A stretch of 64,000 nt of DNA. Origin: Saccoglossus kowalevskii (taxonomy: Eukaryota; Hemichordata; Enteropneusta; Harrimaniidae). A program made the position numbers and the translations under genes. Numbering within the stretch: position 1 is the first letter of the stretch; every line of letters starts with the position of its first letter. The notes beneath the pieces were generated by a model. The model was not told where the DNA came from. It did not search any database and saw nothing but the letters and a program-made list of their open reading frames with translations. Location of the stretch: contig NW_003151171.1 in NCBI RefSeq assembly GCF_000003605.2, forward strand, positions 18,219 through 82,218, written 5' to 3'. Positions 13,151 through 27,890 of this stretch are shown piece by piece.

Positions 13151-14119
13151 AGGTGTACAATGCATTATGGGAGAGAAATTCATATTTTACACCCCAGAGC
13201 AGTGTACAATGCATTATGGGAGAGAAATTCATATTTTCACAACTGAGCAGGTGTACAATGCATTATGGGAGAGAAATTCATATTTTACACTATTGAACAG
13301 GTGTACAATGCATTATGGGAGGGAAATTCATATTTTACACCACTGAACATGTGTACAATGCATTATGGAAGAGAAATTCATATTTTACACAACTGAGCAG
13401 GTGTACAATGCATTATGGGAGAGAAACTCAAATTTTACACAACTGAGCAGGTGTACAATGCATTATGGGAGAGAAATTCATATTTTACACAACTGAGCAG
13501 GTGTACAATGCATTATGGGAGAGAAATTCATATTTTACACTACTGAACAGGTGTACAATGCATTATGGGAGAGAAATTCATATTTTACACAACTGAGCAG
13601 GTGTACAATGCATTATGGGAGAGAAATTCATATTTTACACTACTGAACAGGTGTACAATGCATTATGGGAGAGAAATTCATATTTTACACCACCGAGCAG
13701 GTGTACAATGCATTATGGGAGAGAAATTCATTCTTTACACCCCAGAGCAGGTGTACAATGCATTATGGGAGAGAAATTCATATTTTACACAACTGAGCAG
13801 GTGTACAATGCATTATGGGAGAGAAATTCATATTTTACACAACTGAGCAGGTGTACAATGCATTATGGGAGAGAAATTCATATTTTACACCACTGAACAG
13901 GTGTACAATGCATTATGGAAGAGAAATTCATATTTTACACAACTGAGCAGGTGTACAATGCATTATGTGAGAGAAACTCAAATTTTACACAACTGAGCAG
14001 GTGTACAATGCATTATGGGAGAGAAATTCATATTTTACACAACTGAGCAGGTGTACAATGCATTATGGGAGAGAAACTCAAATTTTACACAACTGAGCAG
14101 GTGTACAATGCATTATGGG

Positions 14120-14460
14120 AGAGAAATTCATATTATAAACTACTGAACAGGTGTACAATGCATTATGGGAGAGAAATTCATATTTTACACCACCGAGCAG
14201 GTGTACAATGCATTATGGGAGAGAAATTCATTCTTTACATCCCAGAGCAGGTGTACAATGCATTATGGGAGAGAAATTCATATTTTACACAAATGAGCAG
14301 GTGTATAATGCATTATGGGAGAGAAATTCATATTTTACCTCACTGAACAGGTGTACAATGCATTATGGGAAAGAAATTCATATTTTACACCACTGAACAG
14401 GTGTACAATGCATTATGGAAGAGAAATTCTTATTTTACACCCCAGAGCAGGTGTACAATG
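14120..14460 (+). repeat. Higher-order block H, copy 1
   Basis: CACCGAGC, CATTCTTTACATCCCAGAGC, ACAAATGAGC with GTGTATAATG, TTTTACCTCACTGAAC, GGGAAAG, and CTTATTTTACACCCCAGAGC follow in order. The stretch repeats at 29,720-30,060 (offset exactly 15,600) and in part at 60,260-60,420. It ends at a one-base insertion (CCACCTGAACATG near 14,491) that moves phase from 2 to 3. Confidence 0.88.
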
Positions 14461-15240
14461 CATTATGGGAGAGAAATTCATATTTTACACCACCTGAACA
14501 TGTGTACAATGCATTATGGGAGAGAAATTCATATTTTACACAACTGAGCAGGTGTACAATGCATTATGGGAGAGAAATTCATATTTTACACCACTGAGCA
14601 GGTGTACAATGCATTATGGGAGAGAAATTCATATTTTACATCACTGAGCAGGTGTACAATGCATTATGGGAGAGAAATTCATATTTTACACCACTGAGCA
14701 GGTGTACAATGCATTATGGGAGAGAAATTCATATTTTACACCACTGAACAGGTGTACAATGCATTATGGGAGAGAAATTCATATTTTACACCACTGAACA
14801 GGTGTACAATGCATTATGGGAGAGAAATTCATATTTTACACCACTGAGCAGGTGTACAATGCATTATGGGAGAGAAATTCATATTTTACACCACTGAGCA
14901 GGTGTACAATGCATTATGGGAGAGAAATTCATATTTTACACTACTGAGCAGGTGTACAATGCATTATGGGAGAGAAATTCATATTTTACACAACTGAGCA
15001 GGTGTACAATGCATTATGGGAGAGAAATTCATATTTTACACCACTGAGCAGGTGTACAATGCATTATGGGAGAGAAATTCATATTTTACACCACTGAGCA
15101 GGTGTACAATGCATTATGGGAGAGAAATTCATTCTTTACACCCCAGAGCAGGTGTACAATGCATTATGGGAGAGAAATTCATATTTTAAACAACTGAGCA
15201 GGTGTACAATGCATTATGGGAGAGAAATTCATATTTTACA

Positions 15241-15800
15241 TCACTGAGCAGGTGTACAATGCATTATGGGAGAGAAATTCATTTTTTACACCACTGAGCA
15301 GGTGTACAATGCATTATGGGAGAGAAATTCATATTTTACACTGCTGAGCAGGTGTACAACGCATTATGGGAGAGAAATTCATATTTTACACTACTGAGCA
15401 GGTGTACAATGCATTGTGGGAGAGAAATTCATATTTTACACAACTGAGCAGGTGTACAATGCATTATGAGAGAGAAATTCATATTTTACACAACTGAGCA
15501 GGTGTACAATGCATTATGGGAGAGAAGTTCATATTTTACACCACTGAGCAGGTGTACAATGCATTATGGGAGAGAAATTCATTTTTTACACCACTGAGCA
15601 GGTGTACAATGCATTATGGGAGAGAAATGCATATTTTACACTACTGAGCAGGTGTACAATGCATTATGGGAGAGAAATTCATATATTACACCACTGAGCA
15701 GGTGTACAATGCATTATGGAAGAGAAGTTCATATTTTACACCACTGAGCAGGTGTACAATGCTTTATGGGAGAGAAATACAAATTTAACGCCACTGAACA
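15241..15800 (+). repeat. Block F copy 2 followed by block G copy 1
   Basis: The first 310 bp repeat 12,841-13,150, including the rare GTACAACGC. The next 280 bp form block G: GAGAAGTTC, CATTTTTTAC, AAATGCAT, CATATATTAC, GGAAGAGAAGTTC, TGCTTTATGG, then AAATACAAATTTAACGCC. Block G recurs at 37,917-38,190, about 40,311-40,590 and 41,512-41,790. Confidence 0.85.
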
Positions 15801-18800
15801 GGTGTACAATGCATTATGGGAGAGAAATTCATATTTTACACAACTGAGCAGGTGTACAATGCATTATGGGAGAGAAATTCATATTTTATACAACTGAGCA
15901 GGTGTACAATGCATTATGGAAGAGAAATTCATATTTTACATCACTGAACAGGTGTACAATGCATTATGGAAGAGAAATTCATATTTTACACAACTGAACA
16001 GGTGTACAATGCATTATGGGGGAGAAATTCATATTTTACACCACTGAACAGGTGTACAATGCATTATGGGAGAGAAATTCATATTTTACACCACTGAGCA
16101 GGTGTACAATGCATTATGGGAGAGAAATTCATATTTTACACCCCAGAGCAGGTGTACAATGCATTATGGGAGAGAAATTCATATTTTACACCACTGAACA
16201 GGTGTACAATGCATTATGGGAGAGAAATTCATATTTTACACCACTGAACAGGTGTACAATGCATTATGGGAGAGAAATTCATATTTTACACCACTGAACA
16301 GGTGTACAATGCATTATGGGAGAGAAATTCATATTTTACACAACTGAGCTGGTGTACAATGCATTATGGGACAGAAATTCATATTTTACAACACTGAACA
16401 GGTGTACAATGCATTATGGGAAAGAAATTCATATTTTACACCCCAGAGCAGGTGTACAATGCATTATGGGAGAGAAATTCATATTTTACACCACTGAGCA
16501 GGTGTACAATGCATTATGGGAGAGAAATTCATACTTTACACTACTGAGCAGGTGTACAATGCATTATGGGAGAGAAATTCATATTTTACACTACTGAACA
16601 GGTGTACAATGCATTATGGGAGAGAAATTCATATTTTACACCAGTGAACAGGTGTACAATGCATTATGGAAGAGAAATTCATATTTTACACAACTGAGCA
16701 GATGTACAATGCATTATGGGAGAGAAACTCAAATTTTACACAACTGAGCAGGTGTACAATGCATTATGGGAGAGAAATTCATCTTTTACACAACTGAGCA
16801 GGTGTACAATGCATTATGGGAGAGAAACTCAAATTTTACACAACTGAGCAGGTGTACAATGCATTATGGGAGAGAAATTCATATTTTACACTACTGATCA
16901 GGTGTACAATGCATTATGGGAGAGAAATTCATATTTTACACCACCGAGCAGGTGTGCAATGCATTATGGGAGAGAAATTCATTCTTTACACCCCAGAGCA
17001 GGTGTACAATGCATTATGGGAGAGAAATTCATATTTTACACCACTGAACAGGTGTACAATGCATTATGGGAGAGAAATTCATATTTTACACCACTGAACA
17101 GGTGTACAATGCATTATGGGAGAGAAATTCATATTTTACACCACTGAGCATGTGTACAATGCATTATGGGAGAGAAATTCATATTTTACACTACTGAGCA
17201 GGTGTACAATGCATTATGGGAGAGAAATTCATATTTTACACAACTGAGCAGGTGTACAATGCATTATGGGAGAGAAATTCATATTTTACTCAACTGAGCA
17301 GGTGTACAATGCATTATGGGAGAGAAATTCATATTTTACACCACTGACCAGGTGTACAATGCATTATGGGAGAGAAATTCATATTTTACACTACTGAGCA
17401 GGTGTACAATGCATTATGGGAGAGAAATTCATATTTTACACCACTGAACAAGTGTACAATGCATTATGGGAGAGAAATTCATATTTTACACAACTGAGCA
17501 GGTGTACAATGCATTATGGGAGAGAAATTCATATTTTACACAACTGAGCAGGTGTACAATGCATTATGGGAGAGAAATTCATATTTTACACAACTGAGCA
17601 GGTGTACAATGCATTATGGGAGAGAAATTCATATTTTACACAACTGAGCAGGTGTACAATACATTATGGGAGAGAAATTCATATTTTACACTACTGAGCA
17701 GGTGTACAATGCATTATGGGAGAGAAATTCATATTTTACACCACTGAGCAGGTGTACAATGCATTATGGGAGAGAAATTCATATTTTACACTACTGAACA
17801 GGTGTACAATGCATTATGGGAGAGAAATTCATATTTTACACTACTGAGCAGGTGTACAATGCATTATGGGAGAGAAATTCATATTTTACACAACTGAGCA
17901 GGTGTACAATGCATTATGGGAGAGAAATTCATATTTTACACCACTGAACAGGTGTACAATGCATTATGGGAGAGAAATTCATATTTTACACCACTGAGCA
18001 GGTGTACAATGCATTATGGGAGGGAAATTCATATTTTACACCACTGAGCAGGTGTACAATGCATTATGGGAGAGAAATTCATATTTTACACTACTGAGCA
18101 GGTGTACAATGCATTATGGGAGAGAAATTCATATTTTACACAAATGAGCAGGTGTACAATGCATTATGGGAGAGAAATTCATATTTTACATCACTGAACA
18201 GGTGTACAATGTATTATGGGAGAGAAATTCATATTTAACACCACTGAGCATGTGTACAATGCATTATGGGAGAGAAATTCATATTTTACACTACTGAGCA
18301 GGTGTACAATGCATTATGGGAGAGAAATGCATATTTTACACCACTGAGCAGGTGTATAATGCATTATGGGAGAGAAATTCATATTTTACATCACTGAGCA
18401 GGTGTACAATGCATTATGGGAGAGAAATGCATAGTTTACACTACTGAGCAGGTGTACAATGCATTATGGGAGAGAAATTCATATATTACACCACTGAGCA
18501 GGTGTACAATGCATTATGGGAGAGAAAATCATATTTCACGCAACTGAGCAGGTGTACAATGCATTATGGGAGAGAAATTCATATTTTACACAACTGAGCA
18601 GGTGTACAATGCATTATGGAAGAGAAATTCATATTTTACATCACTGAACAGATGTACAATGCATTATGGGAGAGAAATTCATATTTTACACAACTGAACA
18701 GGTGTACAATGCATTATGGGAGAGAAATTCATATTTTACACAACTGAGCAGGTGTACAATGCATTATGAGAGAGAAATTCATATTTTACACAACTGAGCA

Positions 18801-18839
18801 GGTGTACAATGCATTATGGGAGGAGAAAATTCATATTTT

Positions 18840-19530
18840 ACACCACTGAGCAGGTGTACAATGCATTATGGGAGAGAAATTCATATTTTACACTACTGAA
18901 TAGGTGTACAATGCATTATGGGAGAGAAATTCATATTTTACACCACTGAGCAGGTGTACAATGCATTATGGGAGAGAAATTCATATTTTACACAACTGAG
19001 CAGGTGTACAATGCATTATGGGAGAGAAATTCATATTTTACACTATTGAACAGGTGTACAATGCATTATGGGAGAGAAATTCATATTTTACACCACTGAA
19101 CAGGTGTACAATGCATTATGGAAGACAAATTCATATTTTACACAACTGAGCAGGTGTACAATGCATTATGAGAGAGAAATTCAAATTTTACACAACTGAG
19201 CAGGTGTACAATGCATTATGGGAGAGAAATTCATATTTTACACAACTGAGCAGGTGTACAATGCATTATGGGAGAGAAATTCATATTTTACACTACTGAA
19301 CAGGTGTACAATGCATTACGGGAGAGAAATTCATATTTAACACCACTGAGCAGGTGTACAATGCATTATGGGAGAGAAATTCATATTTTACACTACTGAG
19401 CAGGTGTACAATGCATTATGGGAGAGAAATTCATATTTTACCTCACTGAACAGGTGTACAATGCATTATGGTAGAGAAATTCATATTTTACACCACTGAA
19501 CAGGTGTACAATGCATTATGGAAGAGAAAT
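18840..19530 (+). repeat. Higher-order block B variant with one monomer fewer
   Basis: From TACTGAATAGG at 18,892 through AAGACAAATTC, TGCATTATGAGAG, TGCATTACGG and TATTTAACACC to the CTCACTGAAC and GGTAGAG units near 19,440-19,480, this follows 5,791-6,470 in order but lacks one monomer (the GCAACTGAGC unit at about 6,340). A two-base insertion (GGGAGGAGAAAATTC, about 18,820-18,832) lies immediately upstream and resets phase from 3 to 5. Confidence 0.85.
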
Positions 19531-20679
19531 TCTTATTTTACACCCCAGAGCAGGTGTACAATGCATTATGGGAGAGAAATTCATATTTTACACTACTGAA
19601 CTGGTGTACAATGCATTATGGAAGAGAAGTTCATATTTTACAACACTGAGCAGGTGTACAATGCATTATGGGAGAGAAATTCATATTTTACACCCCAGAG
19701 CAGGTGTACAATGCATTATGGGAGAGAAATTCATTCTTTACACCCCACTGCAGGTGTACAATGCATTATGGGAGAGAAATTCATATTTTACACCACTGAA
19801 CAGGTGTACAATGCATTATGGGAGAGAAATTCATATTTTACACCACTGAGCAGGTGTACAATGCACTATGGGAGAGAAATTCATATTTTACTCAACTGAG
19901 CAGGTGTACAATGCATTATGGGAGAGAAATTCATATTTTACACAACTGAGCAGGTGTACAATACATTATGGGAGAGAAATTCATATTTTACACTACTGAA
20001 CAGGTGTACAATGCATTATGGGAGAGAAATTCATATTTTACACCACTGAACAGGTGTACAATGCATTATGGAAGAGAAATTCATATTTTACACAACTGAG
20101 CAGGTGTACAATGCATTATGGGAGAGAAACTCAAATTTTTCACAACTGAGCAGGTGTACAATGCATTATGGGAGAGAAATTCATATTTTACACAACTGAG
20201 CAGATGTACAATGCATTATGGGAGAGAAACTCAAATTTTACACAACTGAGCAGGTGTACAATGCATTATGGGAGATAAATTCATATTTTACACTACTGAA
20301 CAGGTGTACAATGCATTATGGGAGAGAAATTCATATTTTACACCACCGAGCAGGTGTACAATGCATTATGGGAGAGAAATTCATTCTTTACACCCCAGAG
20401 CAGGTGTACAATGCATTATGGGAGAGAAATTCATATTCTACACAACTGAGCAGGTGTACAATGCATTATGGGAGAGAAATTCATATTTTACACCACTGAA
20501 CAGGTGTACAATGCATTATGGGAGAGAAATGCATATTTTACACAACTGAGCAGTGTACAATGCATTATGGGAAAGAAATTCATATTTAACACCACTGAGC
20601 AAGTGTACAATGCATTATGGGAGAGAAATTCATATTTTACACTACTGAGCAGGTGTACAATGCATTATGGGAGAAAAAT

Positions 20680-21660
20680 GCATATTTTACACCACTGAGC
20701 AGGTGTATAATGCATTATGGGAGAGAAATTCATATTTTACACTACTGAGGAGGTGTACAATGCATTATGGGAGAGAAATTCATATTTTACACAACTGAGC
20801 AGGTGTACAATGCATTATGGGAGAGAAATTCATATTTTATACCACTGAGCAGGTGTACAATGCATTATGGGAGAGAAATTCATACTTTACACTACTGAGC
20901 AGGTGTACAATGCATTATGGGAGAGAAATTCATATTTTACACCACTGAACAGGTGTACAATGCATTATGGGAGAGAAATTCATATTTTACACCTCTGAAC
21001 AGGTGTACAATGCATTATGGGAGAGAAATTCATATTTTACACTACTGAACAGGTGTACAATGCATTATGGGAGAGAAATTCATATTTTACACCACTGAAC
21101 AGGTGTACAATGCATTATGGGAGAGAAATTCATACTTTACACTACTGTGCAGGTGTACAATGCATTATGGGAGAGAAATTCATATTTTACACAACTGAGC
21201 AGGTGTACAATGCATTATAGAAGAGAAGTTCATATTTTACACCACTGAGCAGGTGTACAATGCTTTATGGGAGAGAAATACAAATTTAACGCCACTGAGC
21301 AGGAGTACAATGCATTATGGGAGAGAAATTCATATTTTACACAACTGAGCAGGTGTACAATGCATTATGGGAGAGAAATTCATATTTTACACAACTGAGC
21401 AGGTGTACAATGCATTATGGAAGAGAAATTCATATTTTACACAACTGAACAGGAGTACAATGCATTATGGAAGAGAAATTCATATTTTACACAACTGAAC
21501 AGGTGTACAATGCATTATGGGAGAGAAATTCATATTTTACACAACTGAGCAGGTGTACAATGCATTATGGGAGAGAAATTCATATTTTACACAACTGAAC
21601 AGGTGTACAATGCATTATGGGAGATAAATTCATATTTTACACCACTGAACAGGTGTACAA
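20680..21660 (+). repeat. Higher-order block I, copy 1 (about 20 monomers)
   Basis: This is followed at an offset of 1,350 bp (27 monomers) by a near-identical block at 22,030-23,010. Shared rare features in order are AGGTGTATAATG, CATATTTTATACC, CCTCTGAAC, TGCTTTATGG with AAATACAAATTTAACGCC and AGGAGTACAATG, two GGAAGAG units flanking a second AGGAGTAC, and GATAAATTC. A GAGCAGTGTAC deletion at about 20,552 and a GAGAAAAATGC unit lie just upstream. Confidence 0.92.
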
Positions 21661-22029
21661 TGCATTATGGGAGAGAAATTCATATTTTACACCTCTGAAC
21701 AGGTGTACAATGCATTATGGGAGAGAAATTCATATTTTACACTACTGAACAGGTGTACAATGCATTATGGGAGAGAAATTCATATTTTACACAACTGAGC
21801 TGGTGTACAATGCATTATGGGAGAGAAATTCATATTTTACATCACTGAACAGGTGTACAATGCATTATGGGAGAGAAATTCATATTTTTCACCCCAGAGC
21901 AGGTGTACAATGCATTATGGAAGAGAAATTCATATTTTACACCACTGAACAGGTGTACAATGCATTATGGGAGAGAAATTCATATTTTACACTACTGAGC
22001 AGGTGTACAATGCATTATGGGAGAGAAAT

Positions 22030-23010
22030 TCATATTTTACACCACTGAGCAGGTGTATAATGCATTATGGGAGAGAAATTCATATTTTACACTACTGAGC
22101 AGGTGTACAATGCATTATGGGAGAGAAATTCATATTTTACACAACTGAGCAGGTGTACAATGCATTATGGGAGAGAAATTCATATTTTATACCACTGAGC
22201 AGGTGTACAATGCATTATGGGAGAGAAATTCATACTTTACACTACTGAGCAGGTGTACAATGCATTATGGGAGAGAAATTCATATTTTACACCACTGAAC
22301 AGGTGTACAATGCATTATGGGAGAGAAATTCATATTTTACACCTCTGAACAGGTGTACAATGCATTATGGGAGAGAAATTCATATTTTACACTACTGAAC
22401 AGGTGTACAATGCATTATGGGAGAGAAATTCATATTTTACACCACTGAACAGGTGTACAATGCATTATGGGAGAGAAATTCATACTTTACACTACTGAGC
22501 AGGTGTACAATGCATTATGGGAGAGAAATTCATATTTTACACAACTGAGCAGGTGTACAATGCATTATGGAAGAGAAGTTCATATTTTACACCACTGAGC
22601 AGGTGTACAATGCTTTATGGGAGAGAAATACAAATTTAACGCCACTGAGCAGGAGTACAATGCATTATGGGAGAGAAATTCATATTTTACACAACTGAGC
22701 AGGTGTACAATGCATTATGGGAGAGAAATTCATATTTTACACCACTGAGCAGGTGTACAATGCATTATGGAAGAGAAATTCATATTTTACACAACTGAAC
22801 AGGAGTACAATGCATTATGGAAGAGAAATTCATATTTTACACAACTGAACAGGTGTACAATGCATTATGGGAGAGAAATTCATATTTTACACCACTGAGC
22901 AGGTGTACAATGCATTATGGGAGAGAAATTCATATTTTACACAACTGAGCAGGTGTACAATGCATTATGGGAGATAAATTCATATTTTACACCACTGAAC
23001 AGGTGTACAA
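22030..23010 (+). repeat. Higher-order block I, copy 2
   Basis: This partner of 20,680-21,660 has about ten scattered single-base differences, for example ACTGAGC for ACTGTGC near 22,498 and TTATGG for TTATAG near 22,569. The blocks part at about 23,010, where this copy continues into AAAATCATATTTCAC and the first into CCTCTGAAC. Confidence 0.92.
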
Positions 23011-23250
23011 TGCATTATGGGAGAGAAAATCATATTTCACACTACTGAGCATGTGTACAATGCATTATGGGAGAGAAATTCATATTTTACACAACTGAGC
23101 AGGTGTACAATGCATTATGGGAGAGAAATTCATATTTAACACCACTGAGCATGTGTACAATGCATTATGGGAGAGAAATTCATATTTAACACCACTGAGC
23201 AGATGTACAATGCATTATGGGAGAGAAATTCATATTTTACACTACTGAGC

Positions 23251-24278
23251 AGGTGTACAATGCATTATGGGAGAGAAATTCATATTTTACACCACTGAAC
23301 AGGTGTACAATGCATTATGGAAGAGAAATTCTTATTTTACACAACTGAGCAGGTGTACAATGCATTATGGGAAAGAAATTCATATTTAACACCACTGAGC
23401 AGGTGTACAATGCATTATGGGAGAGAAATTCATATTTTACACTACTGAGCAGGTGTACAATGCATTATGGGAGAGAAATTCATATTTTACACAACTGAGC
23501 AGGTGTACAATGCATTATGGGAGAGAAATTCATATTTTACCTCACTGAACAGGTGTACAATGCATTATGGGAGAGAAATTCATATTTTACACCACTGAAC
23601 AGGTGTACAATGCATTATGGGAGAGAAATTCTTATTTTACACCTCAGAGCAGGTGTACAATGCATTATGGGAGAGAAATTCATATTTTACACTACTGAAC
23701 AGGTGTACAATGCATTATGAAAGAGAAATTCATATTTTACACTACTGAACAGGTGTACAATGCATTATGGGAGAGAAATTCATACTTTACACTAGTGAAC
23801 AGGTGTACAATGCATTATGGGAGAGAAATTCATATTTTACACTACTGAGCAGGTGTACAATGCATTATGGGAGAGAAACTCAAATTTTACACAACTGAGC
23901 AGGTGTACAATGCATTATGGGAGAGAAATTCATATTTTACACAACTGAGCAGGTGTACAATGCATTATGGGAGAGAAACTCATATTTTACACAACTGAGC
24001 AGGTGTACAATGCATTATGGGAGAGAAATTCATATTTTACACTACTGAACAGGTGTACAATGCATTATGGGAGAGAAATTCATATTTTACACCACCGAGC
24101 AGGTGTACAATGCATTATGGGAGAGAAATTCATTCTTTACACCCCAGAGCAGGTGTACAATGCATTATGGGAGAGAAATTCATATTTTACACAACTGAGC
24201 AGGTGTACAATGCATTATGGGAGAGAAATTCATATTTTACACCATTGAACAGGTGTACAATGCATTATGGGAGAGAAA
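23251..24278 (+). repeat. Higher-order block J, copy 1 (about 20 monomers)
   Basis: This block of about 1,030 bp is nearly identical to 50,289-51,316, offset 27,038. Ordered markers are TTTAACACC, TTTTACCTCACTGAAC, CTTATTTTACACCTCAGAGC, TATGAAAGAG, CATACTTTACACTAGTGAAC, AAACTCAAATT, CACCGAGC, CATTCTTTACACCCCAGAGC and CATTGAAC. The left part also occurs at 55,280-55,950, and shorter pieces occur at 31,560-31,750 and 49,030-49,340. Confidence 0.93.
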
Positions 24279-25149
24279 TTCATATTTTACACAACTGAGC
24301 AGGTGTACAATGCATTATGGGAGAGAAATTCATATTTTACACCACTGAGCAGGTGTACAATGCATTATGGGAGAGAAATTCATATTTTACACCACTGAGC
24401 AGGTGTACAATGCATTATGGGAGAGAAATTCATATTTTACATCCCCGAGCAGGTGTACAATGCATTATGGGAGAGAAATTCATATTTTACAGAACTGAAC
24501 AGGTGTACAATGCATTATGGAAGAGAAATTCATATTTTACACAACTGAGCAGGTGTACAATGCATTATGGGAAAGAAATTCATATTTAACACCACTGAGC
24601 AGGTGTACAATGCATTATGGGAGAGAAATTCATATTTTGCACTACTGAGCAGGTGTACAATGCATTATGGGAGAGAAATTCATATTTTACACAACTGAGC
24701 AGGTGTACAATGCATTATGGGAGAGAAATTCATATTTTACGTCACTGAACAGGTGTACAATGCATTATGGGAGAGAAATTCATATTTTACACCACTGAAC
24801 AGGTGTACAATGCATTATGGGAGAGAAATTCATATTTTACACCACTGAGAAGGTGTACAATGCATTATGGGAGAGAAATTCATATTTTACAAAACTGAGC
24901 AGGTGTACAATGCATTATGGGAGAGAAATTCATATTTTACACTACTGAACAGGTGTACAATGCATTATGGGAGAGAAATTCATATTTTACACCACTGAAC
25001 AGGTGTACAATGCATTATGGAAGAGAAATTCATATTTTACACAACTGAGCAGGTGTACAATGCATTATGGGAGAGAAACTCAAATTTTACACAACTGAGC
25101 AGGTGTACAATGCATTATGGGAGAGAAATTCATATTTTACACAACTGAG

Positions 25150-25985
25150 CAGGTGTACAATGCATTATGGGAGAGAAATTCATATTTTACACAACTGAGC
25201 GGGTGTACAATGCATTATGGGAGAGAAATTCATATTTTACACCACTGCGCAGGTGTACAATGCATTATGGGAGAGAAATTCATACTTTACACTACTGAGC
25301 AGGTGTACAATGCATTATGGGAGAGAAATTCATATTTTACACAACTGAGCAGGTGTACAATGCATTATGGGAGAGAAATTCATATTTTACACAACTGAGC
25401 GGGTGTACAATGCATTATGGGAGAGAAATTCATATTTTACACCACTGCGCAGGTGTACAATGCATTATGGGAGAGAAATTCATACTTTACACTACTGAGC
25501 AGGTGTACAATGCATTATGGGAGAGAAATTCATATTTTACACAACTGAGCAGGTGTACAATGCATTATGGAAGAGAAGTTCATATTTTACACCACTGAGC
25601 AGGTGTACAATGCTTTATGGGAGAGAAATACAAATTTAACGCCACTGAGCAGGAGTACAATGCATTATGGGAGAGAAATTCATATTTTACACAACTGAGC
25701 AGGTGTACAATGCATTATAGGAGAGAAATTCATATTTTACACAACTGAGCAGGTGTACAATGCATTATGGGAGAGGAATTCATATTTTACACAACTGAAC
25801 AGGTGTACAATGCATTATGGGAGATAAATTCATATTTTACACAACTGAACAGGTGTACAATGCATTATGGGAGAGAAATTCATATTTTACACAACTGAGC
25901 AGGTGTACAATGCATTATGGGAGATAAATTCATATTTTACACCACTGAACAGGTGTACAATGCATTATGGGAGAGAAATTCATAT
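25150..25985 (+). repeat. Higher-order block K, copy 1, with nested 200-bp and 250-bp tandem units
   Basis: Two successive 200-bp (four-monomer) units each contain GAGCGGGTGTAC, CACTGCGCAGG and CATACTTT (about 25,191-25,390 and 25,391-25,590). They are followed by TGCTTTATGG with AAATACAAATTTAACGCC and AGGAGTAC, then GAGAGGAATTC and GATAAATTC units. Beyond 25,985 the five-monomer GAGAGGAATTC to GATAAATTC unit is repeated once more (26,021-26,190). The whole stretch matches 32,798-33,633. Confidence 0.92.
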
Positions 25986-27149
25986 TTTACACAACTGAGC
26001 AGGTGTACAATGCATTATGGGAGAGGAATTCATATTTTACACAACTGAACAGGTGTACAATGCATTATGGGAGATAAATTCATATTTTACACAACTGAAC
26101 AGGTGTACAATGCATTATGGGAGAGAAATTCATATTTTACACAACTGAGCAGGTGTACAATGCATTATGGGAGATAAATTCATATTTTACACCTCTGAAC
26201 AGGTGTACAATGCATTATGGGAGAGAAATTCATATTTTACTCTACTGAACAGGTGTACAATGCATTATGGGAGAGAAATTCATACTTTACACTACTGAGC
26301 AGGTGTACAATACATTATGGGAGAGAAATTCATATTTTACACCTCTGAGCGGGTGTACAATGCATTATGGGAGAGAAATTCATACTTTACACCTCTGAAC
26401 AGGTGTACAATGCATTATGGGAGAGAAATTCATATTTTACACTACTGAACAGGTGTACAATGCATTATGGGAGAGAAATTCATATTTTACACCCCAGAGC
26501 AGGTGTACAATGCATTATGGAAGAGAAATTCATATTTTACACCACTGAACAGGTGTACTATGCATTATGGGAGAGAAATTCATATTTTACACTACTGAGC
26601 AGGTGTACAATGCATTATGGGAGAGAAATTCATATTTTACACTACTGAGCAGGTGTACAATGCCTTATGGGAGAGAAATTCATATTTTACACAACTGAGC
26701 AGGTGTACAATGCATTATGGGAGAGAAATTCATATTTTACACCACTGAGCAGGTGTACAATGCATTATGGGAGAGAAATTCATACTTTACACTACTGAGG
26801 AGGTGTACAATACATTATGGGAGAGAAATTCATATTTTACACAACTGAGCGGGTGTACAATGCATTATGGGAGAGAAATTCATATTTTACACAACTTAGC
26901 AGGTGTACAATGCATTATGGGAGAGAAATTCATACTTTACACTACTGAGCAGGTGTACAATGCATTATGGGAGAGAAATTCATATTTTACACAACTGAGC
27001 AGGTGTACAATGCATTATGGGAGAGAAATTCATATTTTACACCACTGAGCAGGTGTACAATGCATTATGGGAGAGAAATTCATATTTTACACTACTGAGC
27101 AGGAGTACAATGCATTATGGGAGAGAAATTCATATTTTACACCACTGAA

Positions 27150-27890
27150 CAGGTGTACAATGCATTATGGGAGAGAAATTCATATTTTACACCACTGAGC
27201 AGGTGTACAATGCATTATGGGAGAGAAATTCATTCTTTACACCCCAGAGCAGGTGTACAATTCATTATGGGAGAGAAGTGCTTATTTTACACCACTGAGC
27301 AGGTGTACAATGCATTATGGGAGAGAAATTCATATTTTACACCCCAGAGCAGGTGTACAATGCATTATGGGAAAGAAATTCATATTTTACACCACTGAAC
27401 AGGTGTACAATGCATTATGGGAGAGAAATTCATATTTTACACCACTGAGCATGTGTACAATGCATTATGGGAGAGAAATTCATATTTTACACTACTGAGC
27501 AGGTGTACAATGCATTATGGGAGAGAAACTCAAATTTTACACAACTGAGCAGGTGTACAATGCATTATGGGAGAGAAATTCATATTTTACACTACTGAAC
27601 AGGTGTACAATGCATTATGGGAGAGAAATTCATATTTTACACCACTGAGCAGGTGTACAATGCATTATGGGAGAGAAATTCATTCTTTACACCCCAGAGC
27701 AGGTGTACAATTCATTATGGGAGAGAAGTGCATATTTTACACCACTGAGCAGGTGTACAATGCATTATGGGAGAGAAATTCATATTTTACACCCCAGAGC
27801 AGGTGTACAATGCATTATGGGAAAGAAATTCATATTTTACACCACTGAACAGGTGTACAATGCATTATGGGAGAGAAATTCATATTTTAC
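27150..27890 (+). repeat. 450-bp (nine-monomer) tandem duplication
   Basis: 27,150-27,440 and 27,600-27,890 carry the same order: CATTCTTTACACCCCAGAGC, AGGTGTACAATTCATT, GAGAAGTGC, CCCCAGAGC and GGGAAAG. The spacing is 450 bp. The same string appears near 2,150-2,440 (25,450 bp before the second copy), and parts appear at about 44,560-44,880. The first copy has CTTATTTT where the second has CATATTTT in the GAGAAGTGC unit. Confidence 0.88.
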
